Shown here one piece after another: positions 35,554-44,652 of a stretch of DNA of 64,000 nucleotides. Below the pieces are notes generated by a model. That model had not been told where the DNA came from. It did no database searches and was given only the letters and a program-made list of their open reading frames with translations. Positions within the stretch are counted from its first letter, which is position 1. Every line of letters starts with the position of its first letter. Both the position numbers and the translations under genes were made by a program. The DNA comes from Pycnococcus provasolii (taxonomy: Eukaryota > Chlorophyta > Pseudoscourfieldiophyceae > Pseudoscourfieldiales > Pycnococcaceae): contig OW568864.1 in NCBI GenBank assembly GCA_938743325.2, positions 992,001 through 1,056,000 of the forward strand, read 5' to 3'.

Positions 35554-35798
35554 GTTCCGTTCCCTTTCCCCCGGACCTCTGTGGGCCTCTGGGCCCGGGA
35601 TTCCTCGTTGGTCGATTCTCCATAAACGGAGAGTGCAGGGCCCGCGGGAATGGCGGGATCCCGCTCCGACGGCCTTTGAACTACGGTAGAAGAACTTCAA
35701 TGGCACCTTTATAAGCGACGGCGTGGCGTCAGCGATCGTGAAAGACCCGACGTGCTTGTGGGTCTGTGGGATGGCGTCAAGTCGCCGCCGCGCCCGGC
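35554..35798 (-). repeat. Dispersed promoter-like block, copy 2 (upstream of M20 gene)
   Basis: Closely similar to 1814-2040, same orientation relative to the downstream gene, starting 104 bp upstream of the M20 ATG (78 bp in the COG6 copy). The most conserved part runs from GGGATTCCTCGTTGG to GCGTCAAG, about 200 bp, with the TATA motif inside. Differences are a few substitutions and short indels in the GC-rich left part. Confidence 0.75.
35708..35713 (-). promoter_or_regulatory. Putative TATA box for M20 dipeptidase gene
   Basis: CGCTTATAAAGG on the minus strand, 258 nt upstream of the ATG at 35450 and identical to the motif in copy 1. Confidence 0.45.
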
Positions 35799-35990
35799 CG
35801 ACGACACACGTGCCGACTGCCGAACGGCTCGCCCTAGGGTTGCCCCATGATACGCGTCGCCGGGAGACTACATCGCACTCGGGGTGGACACCACGCCGTA
35901 CCCGCAGAGCATCCCCAGGACGTCACCGGACAGACCCGTGGAAAGGATTTCCGGTACACGTATTCGTGGGAGAGGGTACGTAAGGGCGGC

Positions 35991-36110
35991 GCACGCGGAG
36001 CAGGCGGAGAAGGCGGAGAAGGCGGAGGCGGAGAAGGCGGAGCACGCGGAGCACGCGGAGCACGCGCAGCACGCGGAGCACGCGGAGCAGGCGAAGCAGC
36101 GCAGGCGCAG
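35991..36110 (+). repeat. GCGGAGxxG 9-mer tandem array
   Basis: Units of GCGGAGAAG, GCGGAGCAC and GCGGAGCAG follow each other for about 120 bp. Although open in several frames, it shows only repeat-driven coding (AEK/AEH units). Confidence 0.85.
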
Positions 36111-36193
36111 GAGCATGAGGCGCAAGCAACCCTCAGGCGGCAGCTCGGGAAGTACCTCGAACCGTCGCAGGGGTCTCCCGGGAGACCAAAAAT

Positions 36194-36316
36194 CGGGAGC
36201 TCCCAGGAGAGGGGGGTGGCTCCCAGGAGTCTCGGGAGCTCCCAGGAGCTCCCGAGACCCCCCGGGAGCTCCCGGGAGCTGCCGGAGACCCCCCCGGGAG
36301 CTCCCGGGAGCTCCCG
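36194..36316. repeat. Array of GGGAGCTCCC palindromes
   Basis: At least seven palindromic GGGAGCTCCC or one-base variants (CCGGGAGCTCCCGG, CAGGAGCTCCCG) lie within 125 bp, directly at the point where kinesin homology stops. The unit can fold into many alternative hairpins. Confidence 0.9.
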
Positions 36317-36318
36317 TG

Positions 36319-36798
36319 CAAAAGTACGACGTTGCGGCCAGTCGCCTTCATCTGCTCGAGGGCGTTGTGCGCAACTCTCGGAAACACGCCCCATTCAGGG
36401 TCCAAGCCGCCACCTTCGGGTATCTTGAGGCTCTCCTCGAAGTTTGGGCCGAACATGGTGTGCGTCTTGCCGGTGCCAGACTGCCCGTAAGCGAAGAAGA
36501 GCGAGTGCGCCTTTCCCTCGACAAAGTTTTCAATCAGTGCCGGAATCATCGTGTCGTACGCCGATTCTTGGTCCGCCTCGGGTCGCACGACGCCTTTCAT
36601 GTAGCTGTACTTCGTCGACTCTTTGCTGAGCATGAGTTGCGTTCCAAGCGTCACGCTTTCTGCGTCGAACGACTCGATTCCCTTTTCGACGGCTTCTCCA
36701 TCGACGTCGTGGTCCGTGGTTACGCCTGACGACGCCTGCGGTCTGATTTTCACAAAAATCGAGCACGGCTTGAGGTCCTCTTTCTTAGGCTTCGGCAT
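36319..36798 (-). pseudogene. Kinesin motor domain, truncated N-terminal half
   Basis: From the ATG ending at 36798 the minus strand encodes MPKPKKEDLKPCSIFVKIRP, the first strand of a kinesin motor, then YSYMKGVVRPEADQESAYDT and an intact P-loop (FFAYGQSGTGKTHTMFGP) and helix (FPRVAHNALEQMK). Similarity ends at ATGRNVVLL (36319), where the sequence becomes the palindrome array. The second half of the motor (switch I and II, microtubule-binding helices) and any tail are absent in this window. Some 160 residues of a 330-residue motor remain. Either the gene was cut by the repeats or this is a transposed fragment. Its start codon overlaps that of the plus-strand gene next door. Confidence 0.6.
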
Positions 36799-37246
36799 GG
36801 CGAAAAGCGCGGCGCTCTTTAAGAGCGAGGGCGACGACGAGTCCGCCGCTGCTGCCGAGAGTATGCTAGGCGAGGAGAAGACGCAGTTCTGGACCCTCGT
36901 GCAGGCAGCCACGACGTTCGAGGGGAAGAGCGACTACGCGTCCATTTACAAATTCGCAAGTGGCCGTGAGGCTGAACTCAAGGAGTCGTGCGATAGGGAT
37001 AAGCCTCTGCGCGAGAAATACACGGACGAAAGCAGGTACGAACTGTTCGTCGGCGACGGCATCGCGCTTGAGATTTGCAGGGACTGCATTCCGGAAGCGC
37101 TGAAAACGGACGAAATGATGGCGCAGTACCAGAAGATTCACGAAGGCTTTAAGAGCCAAATTGACATCTGTTCGTCCATCGTCTCCATGCGGCTTGATCC
37201 GTACGAGTGGAGGCACGACTTCCAGCTCGAGCTAGGGATGTTTTAG
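36797..37246 (+). CDS. Unknown 149-residue acidic protein
   Basis: ATG 36797 to TAG 37244-37246. The protein (MAKSAALFKSEGDDESAAAA, then FWTLVQAATTFEGKSDYASI and helical segments to EWRHDFQLELGMF) is hydrophilic and probably all-helical, without membrane segments or recognisable motifs. Its ATG overlaps by two bases the minus-strand start codon of the truncated kinesin, so the two would share a zero-length divergent promoter; the kinesin is probably not functional. The 3'-end element begins 2 nt after the stop codon, which supports this as a true gene end. Confidence 0.55.
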   Translation: MAKSAALFKSEGDDESAAAAESMLGEEKTQFWTLVQAATTFEGKSDYASIYKFASGREAELKESCDRDKPLREKYTDESRYELFVGDGIALEICRDCIPEALKTDEMMAQYQKIHEGFKSQIDICSSIVSMRLDPYEWRHDFQLELGMF

Positions 37247-37248
37247 CC

Positions 37249-37316
37249 TGAGATCCCTCATTCAGTAATGAAGTATACTTTACTCTGTCCAACGGTAATC
37301 CATTCACGTCATGTTA
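37249..37316 (+). repeat. 3'-end element, copy C (after 149-residue gene)
   Basis: Begins TGAGATCCCTCATTCAG two bases after the TAG stop, continues AAGTATACTTTACTCTGTCC and one CCATTCAC, then diverges. It is the shortest copy, identical to copy D over about the first 45 bp. It lies in the gap to the convergent TTD14-like gene. Confidence 0.85.
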
Positions 37317-37467
37317 ACCAGCGGCCAAGAGCCAGAGTTGCAGGGAGGTGAACCTTAAGGTATGGGTGTGGGTGTAGTAGTCTTGGCTTAGAGCGAGAAA
37401 GTAGTTTTTGAAAGTTTGAGAAAGTAGTATTGATTTTGACTTACACTGAATTGTAAGGTAACTTACG

Positions 37468-38988
37468 TCAAGCCTTGAGGAAAACGCCCGCAAGCACGGG
37501 CTCCAAGTAAGCACGGTCGGACGTCACCTCCTTTCCGATGTGCGCGCCGATCGCACCCTTCAGCTCAATGGAGCTGCTCAGCGACTGCGCGTTCGTGTTC
37601 AAGAAGCTCTCACCCTTGAGCTTAGCAGGTGCCTCGTACGTTTCAAGAGAGCAGAAGAGGTTCGTCTCCTTGCCGTTCTCGATGCCTGGTACCGTGAACG
37701 TTCGGCACGTCTTAATGATGAGCGATGCGTCCGGATCCGCGTGATGCTCAATCGCAGTCTCGTAATCGCGCTTAGCCAACATGCGCTCCACCTGGTAATG
37801 ATCGCTCGGACGCGCAAGGCGGTGCACGTAATTCTCTCCCGTGCCATCAGTCTCGCGCATCGTCACACATGCAACCACCCCCTCGCTCGCCCACTGCTTG
37901 CTCTTCAGATAAGTGCGAGTGACGCGCGATGCCACGTGATTGTCGGGGATGCACTTCAAGGCGTCGACATGTTCAACGCGGAAGCGGCGCCTTACATCAG
38001 AGGCTGACTCTGGCAACCCAACCACCTCAGCGATCGCCTGCGTCACTCTGCGTATTTTCCCGGTGAAGTCCGTCGAGTTGTCCACCACGAAGTGTCGCGG
38101 ATGACCTTTCCATGCCTTCTGCGTCTTCTCGTCGAGCGCCGCCGCCTCCTCGGCTGTCTCCAAGCGAGCAGCATTGTTTGCGGTTGTGTAAGAGCTCTCA
38201 GCGCCCACCGCGGCGGAGACGAGGTGCACGATAGCGTCGTAACGCTGAAACGCTTGTTCTGGCGTGAGCTTAAACTGGGAGAGCGCCTGAGAGTAAACGT
38301 CGTCGGATATGTATGCCCGCAGATCTGCCACGCCACGGTCGCACACAATCACCGCCGGCTCGTCTCGGCTAAGTGCGAGCGCAATGAGCGACTCTTCCAA
38401 CGATATCGAGAGCGAGACTATGCCCTCCTGGAAGATGTTGAGAGTGTCAACCGTCCACGGCTTGGCACCGGTGAACGTTGGCCTTGCTCCTGTGCTGATG
38501 AGTATAGTAGCCGCCTCGGGTGACGCATAAACGCGGAATCCCAGCGCTGAAAGCCTCTCGTTGAGGTGGCTGAGGCCTGTTGACTTGCCTCCGCACGGGC
38601 CACCTGTAAGCACGATCACGTACACTGGGTGTCCGCTCTTCGTGTGTATGTGAGCGTTCGTCTCAATCGCCTCCTTCCCACCTTTCCCAGCAAAGTCGAA
38701 CGTCTCTGTAAGGTTGCGAAGCGCCTTAAGGCTGACGAAGTCGGCGTGTATCGCCTTGGTGGCCCATACGGCGGCTGCGCGTCCCCAGTGAACTCGGCTT
38801 CGCGGCGTGCCCGCGTCCCCGCCCGCGGCGTGGGTGGAGCCAGCCGCTCCGCCGTGTTCCGCTGAGTATCGCGACCAGTAGTAGTACCCGAGCGAGAGCG
38901 CCGCAGAGGCCGCCGCCGCAGAGGAAGCGACCCAGAAGGTGAGTCCCAACCCAGAGTCTCTTACCTGAGACGTGCGGGACGCCATCAT
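37468..38988 (-). CDS. TTD14-like P-loop NTPase with CYTH-like C-terminal domain
   Basis: Related to Drosophila TTD14, a GTP- and phosphoinositide-binding trafficking protein. The best start is the tandem ATG at 38986-38988 or 38983-38985 (MMASRTSQVRDSG), giving about 506 residues. A hydrophobic stretch (about 17-36) suggests a membrane anchor. Then VYVIVLTGGPCGGKSTGLSH (P-loop at about 128-136), VYASPEAATILISTGARP, VIVCDRGVADLRAYIS, IVHLVSAAVGAESSYTTANN and HFVVDNSTDFTGKIRRVTQA match the AAA_28/TTD14 block nearly motif by motif. The C-terminal 200 residues (RRRFRVEHVDALKCIP onward, with paired Glu/Arg strands) fit a CYTH-like phosphate-binding barrel. Confidence 0.82.
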   Translation of the reverse strand: MMASRTSQVRDSGLGLTFWVASSAAAASAALSLGYYYWSRYSAEHGGAAGSTHAAGGDAGTPRSRVHWGRAAAVWATKAIHADFVSLKALRNLTETFDFAGKGGKEAIETNAHIHTKSGHPVYVIVLTGGPCGGKSTGLSHLNERLSALGFRVYASPEAATILISTGARPTFTGAKPWTVDTLNIFQEGIVSLSISLEESLIALALSRDEPAVIVCDRGVADLRAYISDDVYSQALSQFKLTPEQAFQRYDAIVHLVSAAVGAESSYTTANNAARLETAEEAAALDEKTQKAWKGHPRHFVVDNSTDFTGKIRRVTQAIAEVVGLPESASDVRRRFRVEHVDALKCIPDNHVASRVTRTYLKSKQWASEGVVACVTMRETDGTGENYVHRLARPSDHYQVERMLAKRDYETAIEHHADPDASLIIKTCRTFTVPGIENGKETNLFCSLETYEAPAKLKGESFLNTNAQSLSSSIELKGAIGAHIGKEVTSDRAYLEPVLAGVFLKA

Positions 38989-39296
38989 CAGCAACGCCAA
39001 ACGTGAAGCAAAAATCAGTGATGGAGCGATGTGATGCGATGGGAACACCCAAGAAAACGAAAGTCGGAGGGGATCCGTCGTTGCCGTCGTCAAATGTTGG
39101 CAATTAAGATTGGCGATGCATGTGCCTGTGCATGTGTGTGTTCTGCGGCCTTGCCCATGCGGCCGCTCACTCCCTGCACGGATGTGGGTTGGTGAAGGAG
39201 TTCGCTCGGGACCCTGAAACAAAAACAAGCTCGCTCAATCATCAGCCTCAGCATCAGCCCTTGTTGGATTTGTCATTTTCATCAGCTAGCTTGTTG

Positions 39297-41435
39297 ATGG
39301 CGCTGGCCATGGATCCCATGGGTTCTAAGCAGCTTGGAGGCGTTCCCACTGGCAACTCTAGTGGTAGGCGTGGTTCTTCACAGTACCACGGGGACAAGGA
39401 ATTTCGTTCGCCACTTTGGGTCTTTATGCGCATATGCGTGATTATTATCACAATCCTCGTTTTAGCCGTCGTCGTCCTCATCATCTCGTACCCGATTACG
39501 CTGCGCATGTACAGCGGACGTCTGCCGCAGGAGTTGCGGCCGATCTCCGAGCTCTACCGGGCGGTGGACGCGAACGTGCCGTTCGACGTCGCCGGGCTTT
39601 TCGGAACGGTGGAGGAAGTGGGGAACGCCGAGGATGATATTCAGGCTGAATCGAAGCAAACAACACTAGACGACGACGTCGCAGAAGTACGAGAGGAGCC
39701 CAAGCCACCCACACGACCTGTGGTGGACGTTGACCCGCACTTGGAAACGACGACGACGACGACTGAGATGCTGCAGAAGCCTATGAGCAAGAAACAGCGC
39801 GCAAAGGAGAAGGCGATTCGCGCTCAGCAGAAGGCCAAATACGCTGCGCTGATCGGCAAGATCGCAACTGAGGGTGCTAAGTCGTTCGGCATGTCTGACG
39901 CGGAAACGGGCAAGCCTATCGTCTTCGACGTCCCTGAAAGTTCGACAGCACCGTGCACGGACCCTCAGGGCTATGATCCGGCACCTAAGATAGCGCTTGT
40001 GGTCTTAGCACCTTTCGGCGCAAATGCGACGTCGGAGTGGCTCGCTGGCGAGGACAAAGGAGCAGTGCACATGACGATGGTCGTGGAGGACTTGCCATAC
40101 CGCTCTCCTTCCAATGGGTGGAAGCAAGCTCTGGGAGGCAAGTGCGAACATGCGCTTGAACACGCGGGGGATGACGGAGACATGGACGAGGACGAGCGCG
40201 TTGCTGTGGCTTTGGATGCGGGACTCAAGCTGGCCGCGAAGAATCATGGCAGCCACAACCCCGTGGCAACAGCTGGGGCGAATCGGCCGCGCGCAGGACT
40301 GCTTGGCCGCGCGAAGCAGGCTGCAGAGCCCGAGGTCCTGAGATGCGAGGAGGGCATCCTGGCCGCGGCGCGAGCAAGCACTCCGCAGGCGGCGGTACTC
40401 GAAGCGGCGGCTAAGGCTGCACAGGCTGGCGGCGCCGATGTGCTTTGCCTCAGGACGGCTACGGCTGGCGAGTCTGGTGGAACAAGGAGAAGGAGACGAC
40501 TTCTGCAGGAGGAAGGGCAGGAACAAGACGAGCAGGACGAGCAGGATGGGAGCACGCCGATGGCGTCGGAAGCGCAGTTAGAGTCGTCGCCGAATCCCAC
40601 CTCAGATCGCGATCAGTCGTCGTGGATTGCGCATGCACAGAGCTTCTTCAAGGCGTATCCTCGTCTCGGCATTCTTGGTCTCGGCCACAGCTCGACAACC
40701 GGAGGTGGGCAATTTGACAAGAGGTTTGGCCGACGTCATATTGACGACGTGGCAAAGCTTGTCAAAGAGGGCCTTAGCGAGACGAGGTGTCCGACGCCGC
40801 GAGGAAAGAGAAGGGGGGTTGCGACAGGAATGTGTCCACCGCCAGCTGCGGTGCGGCCGACAGCGTGCTCCTCGGCACCGGACGCGCAGGCTAGTCACAA
40901 CGCTCGAACGGACTTGGATGGCGGTCCCAACGTGATGTGTGCTCCGATCCAAACGCGTGCTGACGACGTTGCGAGGAGCTGTGGAGCACCTCCCTCGTCC
41001 CGATTTCACTTCGCCACGCGCGTGGCGGGCCCAAACGAGGGTGGATCTGCACCTATATGCATTCGGCTCAAGGCGCTGAAAGCTGCGGGCGGCATTGACC
41101 ATCTTGGGCACAAGAGAGGTGCGGGAGCGTGGGCCGGTGCCCTCGATTACGAGCTGGGCTTGTTGTCGCTACGTGCGTGGAGGCGTGGATATTCAACAGC
41201 AAGTGCCGTGATTCGTGGTGCCGAAGCACCGCCCGAGCACGCCTGGCGTGCAGCGAAATTAGCTGGAAAGCTCGCTGACGTACGTGCCAAGGGACAGATT
41301 GTTGCTCACGACCTTCTCTACAAGCTCTGGGTGGACCACGGAACACCGATCGTGCGTCACGTGGCGACCGCAAACGGACGTCTTGATTCATTTTCCATCA
41401 AGGAGGACTTTGACGTTGCCTCGATATTGGACTGA
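39297..41435 (+). CDS. Type II membrane protein, possibly glycosyltransferase-like
   Basis: ATG 39297 (MALAMDPMGSKQLGG) gives 712 residues; an upstream in-frame ATG at 39120 is possible but reads like UTR. One transmembrane helix (about 43-65, FMRICVIIITILVLAVVVLI) follows a short basic N-terminus, so the bulk should be luminal. A charged Lys-rich stem follows (KKQRAKEKAIRAQQKAKYA). The C-terminal half has a DYELGLLSLRAWRRGYSTA segment that resembles the acceptor-side motif of GT2-type glycosyltransferases (DxELxLRAWxxGY), but no DxD donor motif is obvious. Its TGA stop is also the first TGA of a 3'-end element. Confidence 0.6.
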   Translation: MALAMDPMGSKQLGGVPTGNSSGRRGSSQYHGDKEFRSPLWVFMRICVIIITILVLAVVVLIISYPITLRMYSGRLPQELRPISELYRAVDANVPFDVAGLFGTVEEVGNAEDDIQAESKQTTLDDDVAEVREEPKPPTRPVVDVDPHLETTTTTTEMLQKPMSKKQRAKEKAIRAQQKAKYAALIGKIATEGAKSFGMSDAETGKPIVFDVPESSTAPCTDPQGYDPAPKIALVVLAPFGANATSEWLAGEDKGAVHMTMVVEDLPYRSPSNGWKQALGGKCEHALEHAGDDGDMDEDERVAVALDAGLKLAAKNHGSHNPVATAGANRPRAGLLGRAKQAAEPEVLRCEEGILAAARASTPQAAVLEAAAKAAQAGGADVLCLRTATAGESGGTRRRRRLLQEEGQEQDEQDEQDGSTPMASEAQLESSPNPTSDRDQSSWIAHAQSFFKAYPRLGILGLGHSSTTGGGQFDKRFGRRHIDDVAKLVKEGLSETRCPTPRGKRRGVATGMCPPPAAVRPTACSSAPDAQASHNARTDLDGGPNVMCAPIQTRADDVARSCGAPPSSRFHFATRVAGPNEGGSAPICIRLKALKAAGGIDHLGHKRGAGAWAGALDYELGLLSLRAWRRGYSTASAVIRGAEAPPEHAWRAAKLAGKLADVRAKGQIVAHDLLYKLWVDHGTPIVRHVATANGRLDSFSIKEDFDVASILD

Positions 41436-41523
41436 GATCCCTCATTCAGTAATGAAGTATACTTTACTCTGTCCAGCGGTTGTCCATTCACACCATTCAG
41501 CCCATTCACCGGTGCCATTCACT
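41433..41523 (+). repeat. 3'-end element, copy D (contains the stop codon)
   Basis: Starts at the TGA stop of the membrane-protein gene: TGAGATCCCTCATTCAG, then the TACTTTACTCTGTCC segment, GTCCATTCACACCATTCAG and CCCATTCACCGGTGCC. Four to five CATTCA words are present. It lies in the gap to the convergent acidic-protein gene. Confidence 0.88.
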
Positions 41524-41672
41524 GCGCGTTTTTGTTCATGGCGCAGGTGATTTCAATTTCGACTTGAATGTTTTATACCTTAAGTTACTTGTTCATCAGA
41601 CGTCGTCGTCGCAAAGTGTGACGTCTTCTTCTTATTCGTATATTCGGCTCACGTTCACGTGCTGGAGCAGCT

Positions 41673-43019
41673 TCATTTGCGCGGCATGATGTCGTCACGA
41701 GTGCCGTGGTGGGTGTCGTCTCCCCTCACGAGCATCGCTGCCTTCTGACTTATCTCTTTGTCAGCCTGAAGTTTGTTATATTTCGATATCCCTACCGTCT
41801 GGACGACGTGCTCGTAGGCAATTGCAAGTGCCTGCTGGAGTGTTTCCGCACGAGCAGCCTCCGCGCGTATGCACAGGTCCTCCGCGAGATGACGCAGGCG
41901 AGAGAGCGACAGCACGCACTCCGTCGCAATGGTCGCATCATCAGACGCGCATTTCGGCAGCTGGAATGCGGAATCCGGTTCCCCGTCGTCAATGACCATT
42001 GCTGCCATCGTCTCCGTCTGAGGTTCTGACGCTACTGGTAGAGTCATGTAGGAAGGATTCTCGTTGCGCGCATTGCTCTTCTCACTCAGCTCCCGAACAC
42101 TGTTGTCGTTCTTGTCGCCGTCATCCTCGCCAGCGTCGTCCTCGCCGTCATCATCATCGCTCTTGTTGCGCACATGCTCCTCACTCGGCTCCTGAGCAAT
42201 GTTGTCGCTGTTGTTATTGTCGTTGCCGTCATCATCGAGCATGTTCTTCTCACTCGGCTCGTGAACAATGTTGTTGTTGTTGCCACCATCATTGTCGCCA
42301 CCAGCATTGTCCTCGCCGTCGTCACCGCCGTTGTTGTATTGCACATTCTTCTTCTCACTCGGCTCGTGAACACTGTCGTCATTGTTTTCGTCAATGACCA
42401 TCGCTGCAGTCGTCGTCGCAATCAAAAGTTCTTCTGACTCAGATGGTAGTGCCACGGAAGAGAGATTCTTGTTGTGCTGCACATTGTTCTTCTCCTCCTC
42501 ACTCGGACTCAGACGACCGCGATCACTGACATTGTTGTGGTCGCCACTATTCTCATCGTTGCTGTTGTTATCCATATTGTCGTCTCCGCTCGTGTCCTCC
42601 TGTTCGTCGTCGCTAAGTGCAAAGTCTGCAAACTTACTTTTCTTGCTTTGTTGCTGCATGGCGAACGAAGCACGCGGCGGTCGTTTCGCTGGGATTGACA
42701 CTCGAGCGCGTGTCGTCCCCCCTTTCTCGTTCGCGCGACTCATCGATGATGTTTTCTTCAAGCTCGCAGAACCATGAGCACCACCACTACGAGCACCACC
42801 ACCACCACGAGTCGCACCACCTGTTGGTTCATCATTATGATTCAGATCTCCTCCTCCTCCACCACCTAAAGAGCCAAAGAGGTCGTTGTCGTCATCATCC
42901 ACCATACAGCCAGGTTGTTGTTGTACAGGTACACGACCATCACCACCACCACCACGACCACCAAGTCCTCCTAATCCACCCAAGTCCGAGTCATTGGAAA
43001 CATCTAGCTGCTGCGACAT
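41673..43019 (-). CDS. Acidic low-complexity protein, probably nuclear
   Basis: 448 residues from ATG 43019 (MSQQLDVSNDSDLGGL). Gly-rich N-terminus, then a basic patch (RARVSIPAKRPPRASF, KKSKFADFALSDDEQE) that could be a nuclear signal followed by a CK2-type acidic site. The middle (150-330) consists of diverged repeats around VHEPSEK and MVIDENNDD separated by Asp/Asn/Gly runs. The last 110 residues are helical (LSLSRLRHLAEDLCIRAEAA). No family recognised. Repeats and poly-Asp/Asn suggest slippage-driven growth. Confidence 0.6.
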   Translation of the reverse strand: MSQQLDVSNDSDLGGLGGLGGRGGGGDGRVPVQQQPGCMVDDDDNDLFGSLGGGGGGDLNHNDEPTGGATRGGGGARSGGAHGSASLKKTSSMSRANEKGGTTRARVSIPAKRPPRASFAMQQQSKKSKFADFALSDDEQEDTSGDDNMDNNSNDENSGDHNNVSDRGRLSPSEEEKNNVQHNKNLSSVALPSESEELLIATTTAAMVIDENNDDSVHEPSEKKNVQYNNGGDDGEDNAGGDNDGGNNNNIVHEPSEKNMLDDDGNDNNNSDNIAQEPSEEHVRNKSDDDDGEDDAGEDDGDKNDNSVRELSEKSNARNENPSYMTLPVASEPQTETMAAMVIDDGEPDSAFQLPKCASDDATIATECVLSLSRLRHLAEDLCIRAEAARAETLQQALAIAYEHVVQTVGISKYNKLQADKEISQKAAMLVRGDDTHHGTRDDIMPRK

Positions 43020-43216
43020 GCCAAAAAATAAATAAATAATAAAAATGAGGTGTGTGACAAAAATGGTGAAGTGAAATACTGTACCTTGCTGAGGTGGACC
43101 TGCTTCGTGCCTGCTTTGGCAAAAGTTCGGAAAAGTTCGGAAACGTTCGTTTTCGGGGTTTGATCATTTCCCGCGTGCGTAGTACTATCGTGCGCATTTA
43201 TTTATTTTTTCTCGTC

Positions 43217-44571
43217 ATGGCGGACTTGCTCGCCGACTTACTCGCGGACTCCGACTCCGATGACCACCTCGACGACAACGCGGGTGCTGCCACTGCTGCT
43301 GCTGCGGCGGCGGTTGGTTCCATGGGTGGTGGTGCTGCTGCTGCTGCACCTGCGGATGGTGCTGGGGAAATGCCAGCTCATCCCCTTGGTGGTGGTGGTG
43401 CCTTGCATGCTGCGCCTGCGCCTGCGCCTGCGCCTGATGCCGCCGCATCAGACACAACATGGCCAGCGCCGCCCGAACTGCCGCCGGATAAACCGACCAA
43501 AGCGAGACGAAGGTGGGTACCGCCCGAGTTTGACCTCGAGGTTGGCGCGGGCGTGGAGGAGGAGGAAGCTGACGAAAACAGAACGATTCCCAAGAAAAAA
43601 CCAAGAGTCGCGAGTAAAGACACGACGAAAGCCAAGAGTCAAAAGCAAACGAAAAAACGACAACAAGGAGACGGCGCTGCACTACCGACGCTGAGTGAAG
43701 TTGATCACATGAAGTTGCCCGACATCAGGACTGCGCTGAAGGAACTTGGAATTCCATCGTCGGGACTTAAGGTTGACGTGTCCAGGCGACTCAAAGAAGC
43801 AATCACTGCCAGAAGAGACGATGGAGCGGCAAAGGCGCACGATGACGACGACGACGAAAAAGACGACGCGACGGTGAAGAAGCATGCGCAAAAGCGCGTC
43901 GCGAATACGGCGTCTCCATCTCCGGCAACTGCCGCCTTCCTCTCACCAACGCCTGCCACTCGCGACGCGATGGCGAAGCAGCCTCCCGCACAGCGCGTCA
44001 CAACAACAACAACGGCCGCACGAAGAACTGGCACCGCCGCTCCTCAGAAAAAGCCAGCCTTGCTTGAGGAGTTGCTGACGGCCGCTTCCGACGACGATGA
44101 TATGTCTCCATCTCCGGCAACTGCCGCCTTCCTCTCACCAACGCCTGCCACTCGCGACGCGACGGCGAAGCAGCCTCCCGCACAGCGCGTCACAATTACA
44201 CCAACACCAACGGCGGTAACTGCCGCAGGAAGAACTGGCACCGCCGCTCCTCAGAAAAAGCCAGCCTTGCTTGAGGAGTTGCTGACGTTCGCTTCCGACG
44301 ACGATGATATGTCTCCATCTCCGGCAACTGCCGCCTTCGTCTCACCAACGCCTGCCACTCGCGATCTGCCAACCCCGCCGACGAGGCCCACACCGTCGAT
44401 TTCGCAGAGACCTAGCCAGTACAACTCAGATCCGGCGGTAGCGGATAAGCCAAAGACGGTAAGTCGACCTCGAACCAGCCGTGGTAGACAAACGACAATT
44501 ACTAACCTAACACCGAAAATGAAACGAAACAGACATTTGGCGCGTTCTTCTCGCAGAAGCGCAGACATTAA
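43217..44571 (+). CDS. SAP-domain protein with C-terminal PIP-box-like end (spliced)
   Basis: ATG 43217 (MADLLADLLADSDSDD). The spliced model (exon 1 to 44458, intron 44459-44532, exon 2 to TAA 44571) gives 426 residues. A SAP helix-turn-helix for AT-rich DNA lies at about 160-196 (DHMKLPDIRTALKELGIP, SSGLKVDVSRRLKEAI), after a basic KKKPRVASK nuclear-signal-like stretch. Three tandem repeats follow. Splicing ends the protein with KTTFGAFFSQKRRH, whose TxFxxFF pattern resembles a PCNA-interacting box such as the C-terminus of POLD3 (first position Lys, not Gln). Without splicing the frame runs into unlikely sequence to 44650. Suggested role: chromatin or replication-linked; this is inference. 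Confidence 0.7.
43913..44365 (+). repeat. Tandem coding repeat in SAP-domain gene (2.3 units)
   Basis: Units start at about 43913, 44105 and 44312 (192 and 207 nt, then partial). Each encodes SPSPATAAFLSPTPATRD, a QPPAQRVT linker and PALLEELLTAASDDDDM. The units are nearly identical, indicating recent duplication or homogenisation. Confidence 0.9.
44459..44532 (+). other. Intron 1 of the introner-like pair (SAP gene, 74 nt)
   Basis: Donor GTAAGT, branch sequence TTACTAAC, acceptor AACAG, phase 0. Most of its length aligns with the intron of the tocopherol methyltransferase gene at 45446-45530: shared AACCAGCC, GTGG, GACAAT, TACTAACCTAAC, CCGAAAA and CGAAACAG in the same order. Confidence 0.75.
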
Positions 44572-44652
44572 AATAGCTTGTAAAATTTTGTATCAACGTA
44601 ATGTAACACAAACAACATCTCCAATGAACGACGCAAAATGGGGTCGTTGATT

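Noticed and set aside
36623-36796. N-terminal extension of the 149-residue gene to an upstream in-frame ATG
   Set aside because: It would be the exact antisense of the kinesin P-loop region; the Ser/Thr-rich translation has no independent support.
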